A stretch of 45,801 nt of DNA, from contig MZNV01001346.1 of the NCBI GenBank assembly GCA_002081555.1, positions 1 through 45,801 on the forward strand. Reading direction: 5' to 3'. A program made the position numbers and the translations under genes. The notes below the pieces were generated by a model. The model made no database searches, was not told the DNA's origin, and saw only the letters and a program-made list of their open reading frames with translations. The DNA comes from Protostelium mycophagum (taxonomy: Eukaryota; Evosea; Variosea; Protosteliida; Protosteliaceae). Every line of letters begins with the position of its first letter. Position 1 is the first letter of the stretch. Below are positions 10,363-22,000 of the stretch, piece after piece.

Positions 10363-11153
10363 GAGGCTGTTGGTCTTTTTCCTAATGATAATAATACTTT
10401 GAGTCAAGCCAAGAACTGGGGAAAATAACCGAAGGTTGTGCGGTTTCTACCGAGCATGGGATTTGCCTAGGTGATTGATAAGGGATTCTCAGTACGTGGT
10501 TTCAAAGATCCATTGCACTTTATAAATAGCTCACAAAAAGCTGAACATCACCATGCCCAGAAATTCAATTTGCCTGTGTGAATAATTCTTCAAAACGTAA
10601 ATTCCAAAAATATTACCCGGCGGGTAATATTTCTTTTTAAATTTTTTATACAAATTTGATGACGTTTACAGCCTCTCAGAACTCTTCGATTAGATTCTGA
10701 AGAGATGTTGTGACGCGATATTAATAACTCGCACCATCCGAACTGTCTCCGCAACAACGACACATCAAGATATTAATTTTTTCATAAATTGGACAAAAAA
10801 GGGTTGAATCTGGAAATTCCAGTGTGACGAAGTTCGCAAGTTTGCGGCAGAAATTTCACCTATGTGAGTCCTAACATGCTGGTGTTTTGTCATGAGCGCT
10901 TTTTTGTCAACAGAGGGCAGATCGACCTGGTGGAATAGGGAACGACCATTACGCATAATCTTTAAATAGTGAATTAATACGAAATTAGCGGTACCATGAT
11001 ACTAATTCTTGATTCGGCACTACCGGTTTGACAGCTGCCGGGAACAAGTGATGTTTGTTGTCGCCTTTGACAGTTGCACGTGCTCTGACGAGAGTACTGC
11101 GGTAATGACCTCCAAATGAAAACAAGAATCATTCTCACTCTCAGCAACACAGG
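10363..11153. other. Intergenic region with a strong hairpin and possible small exons
   Basis: 791 bp between the anoctamin start (minus) and the secreted-protein start (plus), presumably with both promoters. It contains the perfect hairpin at 10608-10632. On the plus strand, 10823-10863 and 10914-10938 form a coding-like pair (CDEVRKFAAEI, then GQIDLVE and stop) around a 50-nt GT-AG interval with a CCTAAC branch-like sequence. This could be the 3' end of a small unseen gene. I found no convincing upstream exon. Confidence 0.35.
10608..10632. repeat. Perfect inverted repeat, 11-bp stem and 3-nt loop
   Basis: AAATATTACCC at 10608-10618, loop GGC, then GGGTAATATTT at 10622-10632. The two arms are exactly complementary. 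It is in the intergenic space about 245 bp upstream of the anoctamin start and about 520 bp upstream of the gene at 11154. It could be a cruciform, a protein-binding palindrome or a small transcript structure. The arms lack the TAATATTAC-in-loop arrangement of Rep-type origins, so I do not call an origin. Confidence 0.75.
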
Positions 11154-11751
11154 ATGCACACGCACAAAAGAGTCTTCTTCGGTCTTCTTCTTATCTGCGG
11201 TAAGTCCACAGCTTCCACTCCTGCTTATTTACTCTGACTGACCTCCAGTGATCAACGGACTGAGCGCATTTGCTACTTCCACTTACCGTCTTGGTCATCC
11301 CTGCGGTAACCCTCAGGGTATCCACACAATCGACGCCACAGCTGCCGAAGTGTGCATTCCTGAAGACAAGAGAAGCTACATGATCTCACAAAACACTCGG
11401 TCTACCTTCATGAACCCCACCTGCTCTGGTGCACCTTTCCTCACCGCCAAACTCCAGGAGGAGAAATGTGTCCTCTCTAAAAATCTAAATCACACTCGTG
11501 AGTGTCAAACAAAGCTTCGGAACAAAATGCTGAAAGCACCAGGTTCTTTCATTGACAAATTTCCGAAGGCCTTGACCCACGATGATTTCGTGACGGTGCG
11601 GTACTCTAACAAAGATTGTACTGGTACCATATTAACCATGAGTGTTGCGTACGGAATGAACAACCACGGAAATTACGTCAAATGCTTCGAGAATGGGTGG
11701 ATGGAGGCCGCAGGAGACCACAAAAAGTGGAGCTTCCTTCCCTCTGCTTGA
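11154..11751 (+). CDS. Small secreted Cys-containing protein (182 aa, 2 exons)
   Basis: Exons 11154-11199 and 11249-11751 join in phase to 183 codons. The signal peptide is KRVFFGLLLICVINGLSAFA. The mature protein begins with TSTYRLGHPCG and carries further cysteines in AEVCIPEDK, NPTCSGAPF, EEKCVLS, RECQ, SNKDCTGT and VKCFENGW. The same order of features occurs in the protein at 41014 (STYR start, GHC, NCAGKPY, LNKC, EPNC followed by a hydrophobic VVYMTVNYW strand, TRCGG). The two therefore form a divergent paralogous pair. No enzyme motif is visible. It is likely secreted and disulphide-stabilised; the function is unknown. A polyadenylation-like AATAAAATAAA follows the stop. Confidence 0.82.
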
Positions 11752-12326
11752 TCCAAATAAAATAAACTAGCACTCAAACACCAAAAATGCATCATGAACT
11801 CCACAAGCTTTTTTTATCACTTGAATAAATTAAAAAATGCACAAATTTACAAAAAGTTCGGGTACGCTCGGTCGTTGTAGATCGGCAGTTTTCACCTGCT
11901 GTCAAGATACTGCAAAACTGCATCTTATGGACATGTATTCCTCTATCAGCTGACCAAATTTGACACCACGCCAATCCATGTGATCTCGATCCACATCAAT
12001 TGATGCTTACAAGGACCTCCTTTGTAAACTGACAATCGCCTGAAAAAAGTAACACCTTCAACAGCATGCCTTTACATCACTCGACTAACATTCGGCGTAA
12101 TGAGATCACACATGACCTCACTCGCTCACCTCTTTACGGCCACGTCATTTAAAGAGGACAACAACTCTTCATGTTTATTTATCCCATCGCTGGAGAGTCA
12201 ACTGCCATATGTTTTTTACTTCCTAACAGTCCTTCTGTGCTCTCTGTCATCTTGCCCCCCTTCAGATGAAAAACCTTCGAAATTTCAGAGACTTTCTCAA
12301 ATTCCCGAGAAATAATAATCGAAATT
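11752..12326. other. Convergent intergenic region, no gene seen
   Basis: 575 bp between the stop of the plus-strand secreted protein and the stop of the minus-strand SPX-EXS gene. Short ORFs on both strands lack coding character. GTTGTAGAT is at 11874-11882. Confidence 0.45.
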
Positions 12327-15300
12327 TCATTCAGATCTCATCACAGATCTACAACGACATCGAGATCTCACTCTGGACTTGATGATCTTCGGCATCGGGA
12401 TGCTGATCTCCTCGTCTTTGTCGCTGCCGTGCCCATCTAAAGACTCTCTTCCCCAGTCATGAGACTCTCGGCCGAATTCTTCCGAAGGTCTCGGCTCCTC
12501 GGCGCTCTGGGAGAGGTCCGGGCTCAGATTCTCGGAACGCCGGAGCGAAGTGAGGGCGTAACCTTCCATATTGTCGCTGGACCTTTTGAGTGTCTACAAC
12601 GATGTAGATGAGGTTCACCTCGTTGTTTTTTTGAAGAATGAGAATGACCCCAGATTTTGGGCGGAAGTGGACAGGCCTTGCAAGAAAGCGGCGGCGCGAT
12701 TTAAGACGATTCCCGTCTGTTTTTCCAATTGGTCCCCTTCAAACTTTAAATCTCACATTCTGGCGGGAAATCTCCCAAAAAAATCTCCCGCCATTTCTCT
12801 TCTTCAAATTTCAAATTCTCACCTTTCACGGACTCTTGGTCGGAAGGCGGTACGGTCACGTTAACGGAACGGTATCTACCGACGTTATTGATTTGTTCGT
12901 TCTCAACGCGGAGAAGGTTCCACTGAGCTCTTCGCAGGATCTCAAGGGCCGCGATAAGAATGGCGAAGACGGTCGGGTCTACGAATTGTCCGATATACTG
13001 AAAGAATTAGAAAAAATCTTCCGGAAGGATTTTTCGAATCATCGGGGGATTTCGATTTCTATTTTTAGATCACGAGATTTCTCGAGAATAGAAGTTTGGT
13101 AGTTTTCGTTGTAGATCTACGAGGTGAAATGTCATGGAAAATTAGACTTACGTCAGGTGAGATGGAGAGTAACCATGACAATCTGAGAACAAAATTGCTC
13201 ACAATTGCGAAATAATAAAAAAATCTTCTCTTGTAGATTAATTTTTTCCTCAAAAAATATGCAGTCCTTTTCCATGGTCAGTTTCTTCTAAAATTCTAGG
13301 AAAATGAAATTTCACGTAGATTTCTGGGCCAGAAATTTCCGGAAAATCAGTGAAAAATCGTCGAAAATTCTACTCACGGGTCGCCCAAACCCCAGTCACG
13401 AACAATGTCCCAATAATTGGAGTAAATCGTGGAGATAACAACGGCGACAAGCCAATACTTTGCAAAATCCGTGTCGACATTTGCGCGAAGAGCGGAGAAG
13501 GCCGCCACAAAAAACGTCGTGCTGCGATTTTTAGAAATTTTAATCTTTTATTTTTTCGAAATTTTTTGACAATTATTTCGATTTTTTTCACAATGATTTC
13601 GAATTTTTTTCCACAATTTTCACAATTTTTTCCGAATTTTTCCGAATTTTTTTCACAGTTTTTTTCACAATTCGAAGATACCGGAAACTTCGGGAAAATC
13701 TCCACAAAATTCGCGGAAAATTCTCTGAAAATTCACCTGTATTTCCCTGCATTTGCGAGATGGGCTGTGTGTTGGTCATCTCTGTATCTTCTAAAACATT
13801 GTAAAAATCTCCAAAGTGCGGGAAGAGAGGCGATAAGTGGCCTCGTCCAAGAATTGGCCCGGAGGCACGCCTCTGTGAGATATTTACATCGTTGTAATTT
13901 GTCGACATTCATGTCGACGAAAATGTTCAATTGTAGATGGTCGAACTTCAATCTACAATGCATAAAGATGGATTGATTAAGAATAATATGGCAGCTTTGC
14001 CGCCACAAACCTCACAAGAGACTGTTGATTGGCATTCGAGAGTTGGAGACATGAAATTTCCGGGAAATTTACTCACTGTCATCTGATAGTGTCCAAGCAT
14101 CGGCAATGAAATAACACACGGTGTATTCTAAATCGTATAATACGATGGAGATGGAGGCCATCTGGTCGGCCAGAAAGAAATCTCGGAAGCGGACCGTCTT
14201 GAAAGGCGCCATGATGATTCTGAGAACAGTTCTGGGAATTTTATTCTCAAGTTGAAGATCTAAAAATGTCTTGAAATTTTGTGACAAAATCCGCCAAAAA
14301 ATCACAGAAAAATAAAATAAAAAATCACAGAAAACAACTAAGTGAAATTTCCGAGAAATTTCACTCACCTCGCCATCCATGCCCTCGTTTTCACTTGAAA
14401 AACGATGATCACAACCAGTGTAGTCAAACACAACAGTGCCGGGTGGATCTGCACAGGCACGACCCGCAGCCACGTCAGCTCGTTCTTTTCGGTGTTAGAG
14501 ATTATGTAGATGAGGACGGAGCTAATCCAAATGAGGGTGAAGAGTGCGGCCGATTCGAGTATATTTTGGTACCGCGTATGTGACCTTGGATTGAACTGAA
14601 ATTTCTCAGAAAATGGGTGGAAAATGGGTGGAAATTTCTTGCCTCAAAGATGAATACGTAATTGACACGGTAGGTGGTCCAAATGAACATATCAAGACCC
14701 CTGAATAAATCTCAGCCATCTACAACTCCGTCTACACGATAAACACACAATCGATTTCGAAAACAAGAAACCATTTTAAAAAAGTAAAAATGACCATCTA
14801 CAACTGCAACTACAACTCACCAACACCATAGCATGAGGATAAACATCCCAATCATTCTGTACACTATAAAAATAGACTTGTAATCTGAGAAATCCTTTTC
14901 GGGTCTTGTCGACAAGATATAAATAATCAGAAGGAATTGGGGAAGTGACAGTCCGAGAAAAAGTCCGAATCGGAAGATGGAAAGTCCGACTTGTTTCTGA
15001 TTCTTCGGAATTCTTAAGAAATTCAGAAAATTGCTGATACGTAATTTGGTGCAGAAAGTGTTTTTTGTTGGAATTCAAAAATGTAAAAAATAATTTTTTT
15101 TGTAAAACGTCCGTGCTATATTTGGCGATGATAGATTAGAGTTTGAAGAGGTCACGGTGTCATACCGTGATTTTCACGGTGATTACCGCACTTTAAAAGT
15201 CCAAACTCGACAATACTCTTGCAGGAAAAATTTCAAAAAAAGTTACAAAAATACGAAAATCACGATTGTAGATCGAGTTGTAGAGATCAAACCTGAGGTC

Positions 15301-16806
15301 CTGCATAGCCTTCGTTCTTCTTCCTTCAGTGAAAGCCTGTGAAAAGACATGCTGTCATGACGTCATCAAAATGTCATCGACATGTCAAAATTTCGACAAA
15401 TATGAATGTTTCGCGGCTTTGCCACAAGGGCCTGAAATTTTCACGAAAAATTCGAAAGATATACATCTACAACTCGCCTCTGTTTCTGTAATGAGAAGTT
15501 TAAGTGTGTTTGGCTTGGAAAAATCGAGCTTATCAACGCTCTGTTTCATATAAATTTCTTTTGTCTTTGTTCCCAACACCTGGAAAAGTCAGCGAAATTC
15601 CATGAAATTTCAAAATGAATTTTTATAGAATTTTTTGAGAGAAAAATTAAATTGGAAAGATTTAGAAATTTTTTACTTTGTCAAATTTTTTCACTAATTT
15701 CCGAACGGCTTCGTGATTCAATTCACAATAACTGTCACTTTTTAGTTTTTCTGACGATCTACAACACCTCCACGACTACGTGTGGTTACACTCGTCTACA
15801 ACGACTGACCTTTCTAAGAGCATCAAGCCTCTATAAAATTCCTGGAAACTTTCTCGAACTTTAGTTGGGTCCATCTTTTGAAATGCGACTTTTTTTGCCT
15901 CTTCACTAGTCATGTCTGCCGTCTACAACGGTCAGATTCCATCTGAAAGTTCCCAGAAATTTCAGAGAAATCTCCACTCACAAAAATATCCACAGTGTTA
16001 TTCGTCGTCATGGCTCTGAGCGGCAGAGTTTCCACGTCATCCCTAGCCTCCCCCCTGTTTACATCTGTTTTCAAGTTGAATCTCAACTTGAAATCTTTTC
16101 TCCTGTGTAGTTCTCGCTCCAAACGTGAAGAAAATGCTTTTTCTTTTGGATTATAAGAATTGATGAGTTCCTATAAATCATTCAGAAAAATTTGCAAATT
16201 GTAAAAATTCCTGAAAAGTTTCTGAAAAGTTGGAATTTTTAAAATAAAAATGGAAGAAATATGTAAAAATTTTACAGATAAAGAAAGTAGAATTCAATAC
16301 CAAGCGGATTGTCTGTTTTGTGAGGGCATCAAATTGGACCAACATGGAGCTGATCTGATCTCGCATCAATAATGTCAAAGGTAAAGGAAAGTGAAATATG
16401 GTATACTTGTGAGCGGTAGAAATCATTGATGACCTTCAGATTGGCATCCATCATTTTCCAAAAGATCTGTCAAAAACGTTCATTTAATGGATTTTCGATG
16501 ACGATGTTTTGTCAGAGATACCTCTTCCTCTTGAATGGCCTTCAAATCAATGTCATTCTCGATCTCTTGGCCGGTGATCTCTGCCAAGATCATGAGAATT
16601 CTATTTTCACCACAAATACAAACCAAAAATGGAATGATAAGCTTCTGCCAAAGTGATGGCTTTGTCTTTAATCATGTTGATCTGCAATTTCATCCTCTTG
16701 TAGTCGATGTACTGATTATCTTTCAGCTCTATCATCATTATCTGATCACCTTTTCGCTCCATTCAGCCACCATGCCACGCAGGTATGTATCTTTATAGAA
16801 CTTCAT
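12327..16806 (-). CDS. SPX-EXS phosphate exporter-like protein (XPR1/SYG1 family)
   Basis: A multi-exon minus-strand gene. The SPX domain comes first: an MKF start at 16806, then LRGMVAEWSEK joined by a 38-nt intron to YIDYKRMKLQINM, later DPTKVRESFQEFYRGLMLL, and NHEAVRKLVKKFDK. These Lys-rich helices form the inositol-pyrophosphate pocket in known SPX domains. The EXS part has TM segments with GLSLPQFLLIIYIL-like text, FIWTTYRVNYVFIFEA, then FLADQMASISIVLYDLEYTV, RRYRDDQHTAHLANAGKYR and ALEILRRAQWNLLRVENEQ. The tail of about 80 residues is acidic and Ser-rich. XPR1/SYG1 proteins export inorganic phosphate across membranes. Introns are unusually rich in GTTGTAGA words, GAAATTTC words and one inverted-repeat element (13930-13980). 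Exact junctions of all exons were not fixed. Confidence 0.88.
13930..13980. repeat. Dispersed inverted-repeat element, copy 1
   Basis: ATTGTAGAT, a 12-nt spacer GGTCGAACTTCA, then ATCTACAAT, followed by GCATAAAGATGGATTGATTAA. It matches copy 2 at 20719-20770 over about 50 bp with only about six mismatches, in the same plus-strand orientation. It lies in an intron of the SPX-EXS gene, which is transcribed from the other strand. The arms are 9 bp. It could be a small non-autonomous mobile element or a structured intronic RNA. Confidence 0.7.
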
Positions 16807-16999
16807 CGTGGGACCGAAATCAATGGGTTGGGTGCTCTCGTCTGTCGGCACACGGCAAAATAAAAATTACCCGAGTTCGCTGTTGTAGTCGGAGCGAAAT
16901 GCGAACCGAATTTATTTTTCACTTAGATTTTAGACAATTTTGGCCAGATGTTTATGCATCAAAAAAATATAAAATATTCAAATAATGCACAGAGAATTT

Positions 17000-17673
17000 T
17001 TAAAGGATTAAAAAATTCATCATCATCTCTGTCAACATGAGATCACCAGGAAGTCCGCGACATACTCCATTTTTGTAGCGCGCACTGGAAAACGGCTGTG
17101 ATGAAAAGAAACAACTGGCAAAGGATGATTCAGGTTCGTTTCCAGGCGACCCGATAGCGCGGCCTGCTCCATTGGTATCGGAATAATGTTTTTGGCCGAT
17201 GTCAACCAATTGACGCTCCCGAACCCTGTCGGTACGTTTTGTACTCCTGAAGCCCGAAGCCGTGTATTTGACTCTCATTGAAGGGCACCCTCTTTATTTT
17301 TGCCTGTGTGGTAGCCACCCCTCGCGGATTATGGAACGTCTTCGCCCTTCAACTCACTCCCAACACTAGCTGGAAACCATCTCCGGGTCGTCCTACCTTC
17401 ACAAACCTCCAAAATACATCATGACGTGGCGATTCATCATCGAAAAACACTACCAGAATCGCTAAAATGGCCGTCGGCCAAGTAAATAAATTGACCGACA
17501 CGTACGTATCTGGAATCGGATGACAAGGCAGCAGCACGTTCCTCGGGCGAGTTGACAGGTACACCAACCGCGGAAAGCGCCAGATTACGGTAAGGATCAC
17601 GATTACCCACAGGGACTGGAGTTTTGAAAATTTGGAAGAAGCAGAGAAGTTCGCGCTGGCGCTCTATAAACAA
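17000..17673 (-). other. Unresolved minus-strand open frames
   Basis: Three overlapping minus-strand frames here look partly protein-like. One (17673-17437) reads RQRELLCFFQIFKTPVPVG and SPEERAAALSSDSRYVRVG. A second (17600-17349) has a hydrophobic stretch, VNLFTWPTAILAILVVFF. A third (17278-17000) includes DIGQKHYSDTNGAGRAIG. AATAAAG on the minus strand near 17300 could end a transcript. I cannot join them into a convincing gene, and none shows a known domain. The stretch may hold a small gene downstream of cyclophilin, or a decayed one. Confidence 0.25.
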
Positions 17674-17716
17674 AATAAAATATTGGATCTGTTTTTACAG
17701 AAAAAATCACGATAAG

Positions 17717-17739
17717 CTTACCGCGAAGGTCGCGGTAAG
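17717..17739. repeat. Perfect hairpin, 10-bp stem and 3-nt loop
   Basis: CTTACCGCGA (17717-17726), loop AGG, TCGCGGTAAG (17730-17739). The arms are exactly complementary and GC-rich within an A/T-rich setting. It lies 64 bp past the cyclophilin stop, so it could act at the 3' end of that transcript. Related ACCGTGA/TCACGGT hairpins occur at 15152-15170 and 18070-18090. Confidence 0.75.
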
Positions 17740-17802
17740 ATCCCAAACCCAAAAAAAACTTTTTCAAATTGAAAAAAATGACGAATAGATTGTTGTTTAT
17801 TT

Positions 17803-18790
17803 TCACAATTGCCCACAGTTGGAGATCACGACGGTTTGGCTGGTAACGCCCGTCCCGCTGCCCAATTTCTCGATCTTTTCGATGACGTGGTAGCCCTCTA
17901 TCACGGAGCCAAAGACGACATGTTTCCCGTCGAGCCAGCTCGTCTTGGAGGTCGTCACAAAAAATTGGGACCCGTTGGCTGTGTGCGTCATCATGTGCAG
18001 AGGGATATTTTCCCGCGCTTTTTTTCACAGAAAAATTGTACATATAAATTGTGGATATTTAACGTCTAGTTCACGGTTGCATACCGTGAAATTTTATGTT
18101 GAAAAATTCTATCTGAAAAAATGAAAATGATGAGAAATAAATTTTCAGAAAAATACATTTTCGATGATCTACAATCGTGACTACAACTCACTGTTTGGTC
18201 CAGAATTAGCCATGGAGAGAATGCCCGGCCCGGTGTGTTTCAGGTCGAAATTCTCATCGGCAAATTTCGAGTTATTGTAGATTGAACAACCCCCCATACC
18301 GTTGCCACGAGTAAAATCTCCCGCTAGAAAATAATTAGAATTTTTAGAATTCTCTAGAATTTTTTGGATTATTTAGAATTCTTCAAAGTTCGTTTTTTCC
18401 GAATTATAACTTGTACACGAAAGATTGACCTGTCCTGTCTCACAGTAATATTTTTGCGATTGGAATGAATCGATTATATGAGATCAAAATGAGGCGAACC
18501 TTGGCACATAAACTGTGGGATCACACGGTGGAATTTACATCCTTTGTAATGTAAAGGAATACCGTTGGGTCCTGCGCCCTTCTCGCCGGTACAAAGAGCT
18601 CTGAAGTTCTCAGCGGTCTTTGGTGCTACATCGGCTCTGAGCTGTAATTTGATCAGAAATCTTTCTCAATTTCAAGACAGCGACGAAATATGAAGGATCA
18701 TATCAATCACATGAAACTTACCTCCATAACAACACGTCCGAGACTGTTGCCTCCTGCTGTGATGTCGAAGAACACCTGTGGATTTGGCAT
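17803..18790 (-). CDS. Cyclophilin-type peptidyl-prolyl cis-trans isomerase (172 aa, 4 exons)
   Basis: Minus-strand exons 18790-18722, 18641-18500, 18323-18192 and 17978-17803 close in phase at 173 codons. This is the usual size of a single-domain cytosolic cyclophilin A. Active-site segments are all present: [12 protein letters not shown] (catalytic Arg and Phe), [13 protein letters not shown] joined to [10 protein letters not shown] across intron 3, [10 protein letters not shown] (the cyclosporin-contacting Trp) and the ending VVISNCGQL. It catalyses Xaa-Pro isomerisation. There is no signal peptide or extra domain. Intron 3 (17979-18191) carries GATTGTAGATC, GTTGTAG and a TTCACGGT/ACCGTGAA hairpin. 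The gene is divergent from PUS10. Confidence 0.95.
18070..18090. repeat. Hairpin of the ACCGTGA family
   Basis: TTCACGGT (18070-18077), loop TGCAT, ACCGTGAA (18083-18090). It is inside intron 3 of cyclophilin. The core CATACCGTG or CATACCGCG recurs at about 15161, 18081, 19750, 22939 and 28860. Confidence 0.65.
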
Positions 18791-19048
18791 CTTTCCCGAT
18801 TAACTTTTGATCTTACCAAACGCAAAATGGTTGCGTTGTAGACAAAGCTTTAAAGAGGAGAAATGAAACAATTTCTCGCCCTCGTGTGCAACCTTAGAGC
18901 TTGTAAAATTTACAGAAGAAGCTGAGTGTGCGGGATGATCATCTTCCATTGGTTCATCCATCGAGAACAGAATTCGATGCGAGTCTCGTTGTGGATCTGC
19001 CGATTCTGAAATCGGATCACCACAACTCAACAATCACACATCCATCCG
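18791..19048. promoter_or_regulatory. Bidirectional promoter, cyclophilin / PUS10
   Basis: 258 bp separate the two divergent ATGs, so both promoters and 5' UTRs must fit here. It contains GTTGTAGA near 18831. No defined core element was recognised. Confidence 0.5.
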
Positions 19049-22000
19049 ATGTCAGATCAAGAGGTAATCGATAAGCTTGCTGCAGAAATACAAAGATACC
19101 CTCCTCATAGGGTCCTCCCTTCCATCTTAGACCGCTTGGGTCCTAGCTGTTGCTCCAAATGCATCCTGCGTTTCATGAACATACAAGCTTCATACCTCTA
19201 TACTAAACCAGAGACAGTGAGTCATCATCTTCTCTTTATTTTCTTGTTATTCACATGTTTCAGCTCCTGGAATCCGTGATCATGCAGATCGTCCAACAAA
19301 TGGAACCATCAAGAAGTGCCACTTTCAGAGATGAACCTTTAAAAGTATGTTCTGCTTGTCTCGGTCTGCTACAAGATGTAGAGGTTGGCCTCACCAAAAC
19401 ACAAGAGAACAAATACACTGGTGAATATAATCTCTCATGATCAACAAAAGTCATGATCAATCATTGTGATAATCATAAATAGGTCGGGTCATTCAAGAAC
19501 TCACGGAACACATGGACTCTAATGAAGCAGAGTTTGATGATTATACTCTTGCCTTGTCCTTACCACCCAGTCTGATCATCAGACAGTACTCCATTTGGTA
19601 CTCGCTCAGAGAAGGGTCAGTCCAAATATTCAGAACATGACATTTCTACATCATGTTGTTGGATGTGTTTGCATCAAGAAAAATGGTCATTTTCCTGGAA
19701 ATCTTATCATTTTCGTTATCGCGGTTTGTACCGAGAAACATCACGGCACCATACCGCGCACATAACAGAGCTCTGACACGTCGTAGAATGACATTCTTTC
19801 ATCAAGACGAACCCATAATTGTTGAGCTAAAAGAAGCATTAAAATGGATTCTTGGTGGATTTTTAAGCGACAGCAGAAACATGTCTTTCAAATTCCAGGT
19901 AGTACTACACTTGCACATCTTGAAATATCCTCCTTAAAGCGTATAAAATATTTTCGAATATAAAAAAAATTTCGTTCGTTTACAACGAAAAAATCAACGG
20001 CCATTTTTCAAGATGATTTTTGATGATTTTTGGCGATTATGTGGCAGAGCCCAAACACTTGTCCACAAACTTTTTTTCGTATCATTCTGCAACAGCAACA
20101 AAAAAATCACTATAAATATTCTGAAGAATGCAAAGTTGACGAGTTGTAGAGCGACTTCACCGTGACCATCGTGTTCAAAAACGCGGCAACAGGCAATGAA
20201 CACTCCTTCTTAGCGGATATGCGGGAGACAGAAGGTGTTCCGAAGCCAAAGGCCCAGAGAAACCGAAAGAGGAAGGTAAACGGGGTATGTGAAGAATTTT
20301 CAGAATATTTTCACGGAAAAGGCACGGAAGTTTCGTTGAATCCGAAATGACTTCGAACCAAAAGAATTGGAAATTTAAAAAGAGGTTTTGTTTTTAGGTA
20401 TTCTGATGACGTCATCAGGAGGCAGCCCCTCCACCCGTAGAAATTTCGGCTAATTACGTCGGAAAATTACTCGAAGAAATCACTTTCGAGAAATTCCAAA
20501 AGCACAGCCCCATCCCCCCGCCAAAGATAGAAGAACTCTGTACATGTTGTATAACATGTACACACGCTCCGGTCTATGTTGCTGGTGAGTCTTTCAGACT
20601 TGGAAATTTCTAGTATTTTTCAGAGGTGTATCTTCGCCTGTCAAGATGTCATAACGGTCAGTCATGACATGAAATCGATCACTAAAAATAGTTTTTTTGG
20701 CGAATGCGGAGATATATGATTGTAGATGGTCGAATGTCAATCTACAATACATGATGATGGATTGATCAAAATTACTTTGCGGCACAGCTTTAAATCCAAG
20801 TAATTTTGTTTGCCGCAAGTCATGAGAAATTGCAGCAGTATAAAAATCCCAGAAAATCTGTGGGCAAATCGATTGCAAAGTAAATTGAAATTTTTTGCCA
20901 CCTGACGATGTATTTTCTCTTCCATAAAATTCCCCAAGTTTTCTAATGAAATTTCATCGAATTTTCTGTCGACAAAGATTAGGTCGGTACATCAAGTTGT
21001 CACGTGATATAAGTCAATCCCCTTGGGTCATAGATGGTGTAAGAAAAACGGAAAACTCCGTCGAAGAGATTCTCGCAGCGCCGCTCGTGCCGCTGATCAA
21101 GGCTGAAGGTAGGTCTATACGCTCGTCAAAATAAGTTGATTGTTCTATTTTTAGAACGAGGGTCATGTACAAAATATCGCGCTCGAATTCTTATAAAAAG
21201 ATATAATGCACAGTTCAATAAAAGCTCTGCACCATTAAAAGTTATTACGGCTGTCATGACGACCCTATAAATAGATCTCGTATTTTTTGTTCATTTTTAC
21301 AGGTTATAAATTTATTTCTGCCGGTAGAGAAGACAGTGATGTGAGGATGATTGGAAGAGGCAGGCCTTTTGTTTTGGAGATGGAGAACCCGAAGGAAAGT
21401 CACGGAAATTTCGACGTTTAAGTGACATTCTGACAGGTGTCAAAAGTGTCACCGGAGATATTTCGCAGAATTGAGAAGGAGCAGAACGACCCGAAGAATG
21501 CCACGTCATCACTCGTCAAACTCGTCGATCTACAACTCGTCAGCAAGTACGCACATTTTCTTCTCAAAAAAATTCTGACGCGTTGTAGAAGTGACCTGTC
21601 AAAAATCAAGGAGGGAGAACAAACGAAAACAAAAAATTACAGAGCGCTCGTGTGGATTTCTAAAAAAATGTCAGACGATGACATCAGAAGAATCACTGAC
21701 ATGAAGGAACTTGTAGTGAAGCAAAAGACACCCGTCCGCGTTCTACACAGGTGATTTTACTTGAAAAGTGGCGTTGTAGATGGACAAAATGTGGCGTTGT
21801 AGATGGGCAAAAATTCGAGTTGTAGATGCTCGAAAAATTCGATCTAGAATATTCAAAACAACGCAGTTGCATTTATTGAAGAGTTTTAGAATTGTAGATG
21901 GGCATGAAAATTCCAACAAAAGTTCAAAGATCTTCAAGTTGAAAAGAAATTTCCCTGAAAATCCACAGGAGGAGTCTTGCGGTCAGAAATAAGACGATAC

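Noticed and set aside
10608-10632. Hairpin as a Rep-type (CRESS-like) replication origin
   Set aside because: A TAATATTAC-like nonanucleotide would have to be in the loop. Here the similar bases are in the stem, and there is no Rep gene nearby.
12100-12315. Plus-strand 71-codon ORF in the 3' gap of SPX-EXS
   Set aside because: Low-complexity hydrophobic text with no supporting splice signals or family.
13370-13908. Long K/N/F-rich ORFs on both strands (13350-13976, 13370-13908)
   Set aside because: They arise from A/T-rich repeats such as TTTTTTCACAATTTT inside SPX-EXS introns and show no domain.
16727-16749. A 23-nt intron in the SPX domain
   Set aside because: A 38-nt intron ending at the later CAG joins AEWSEK directly to YIDYKRMK, which fits the SPX family better and matches local intron size.
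17603-18043. 146-codon minus-strand ORF overlapping cyclophilin
   Set aside because: It is an alternative frame of the cyclophilin last exon plus 3' UTR. The cyclophilin frame matches the family exactly.
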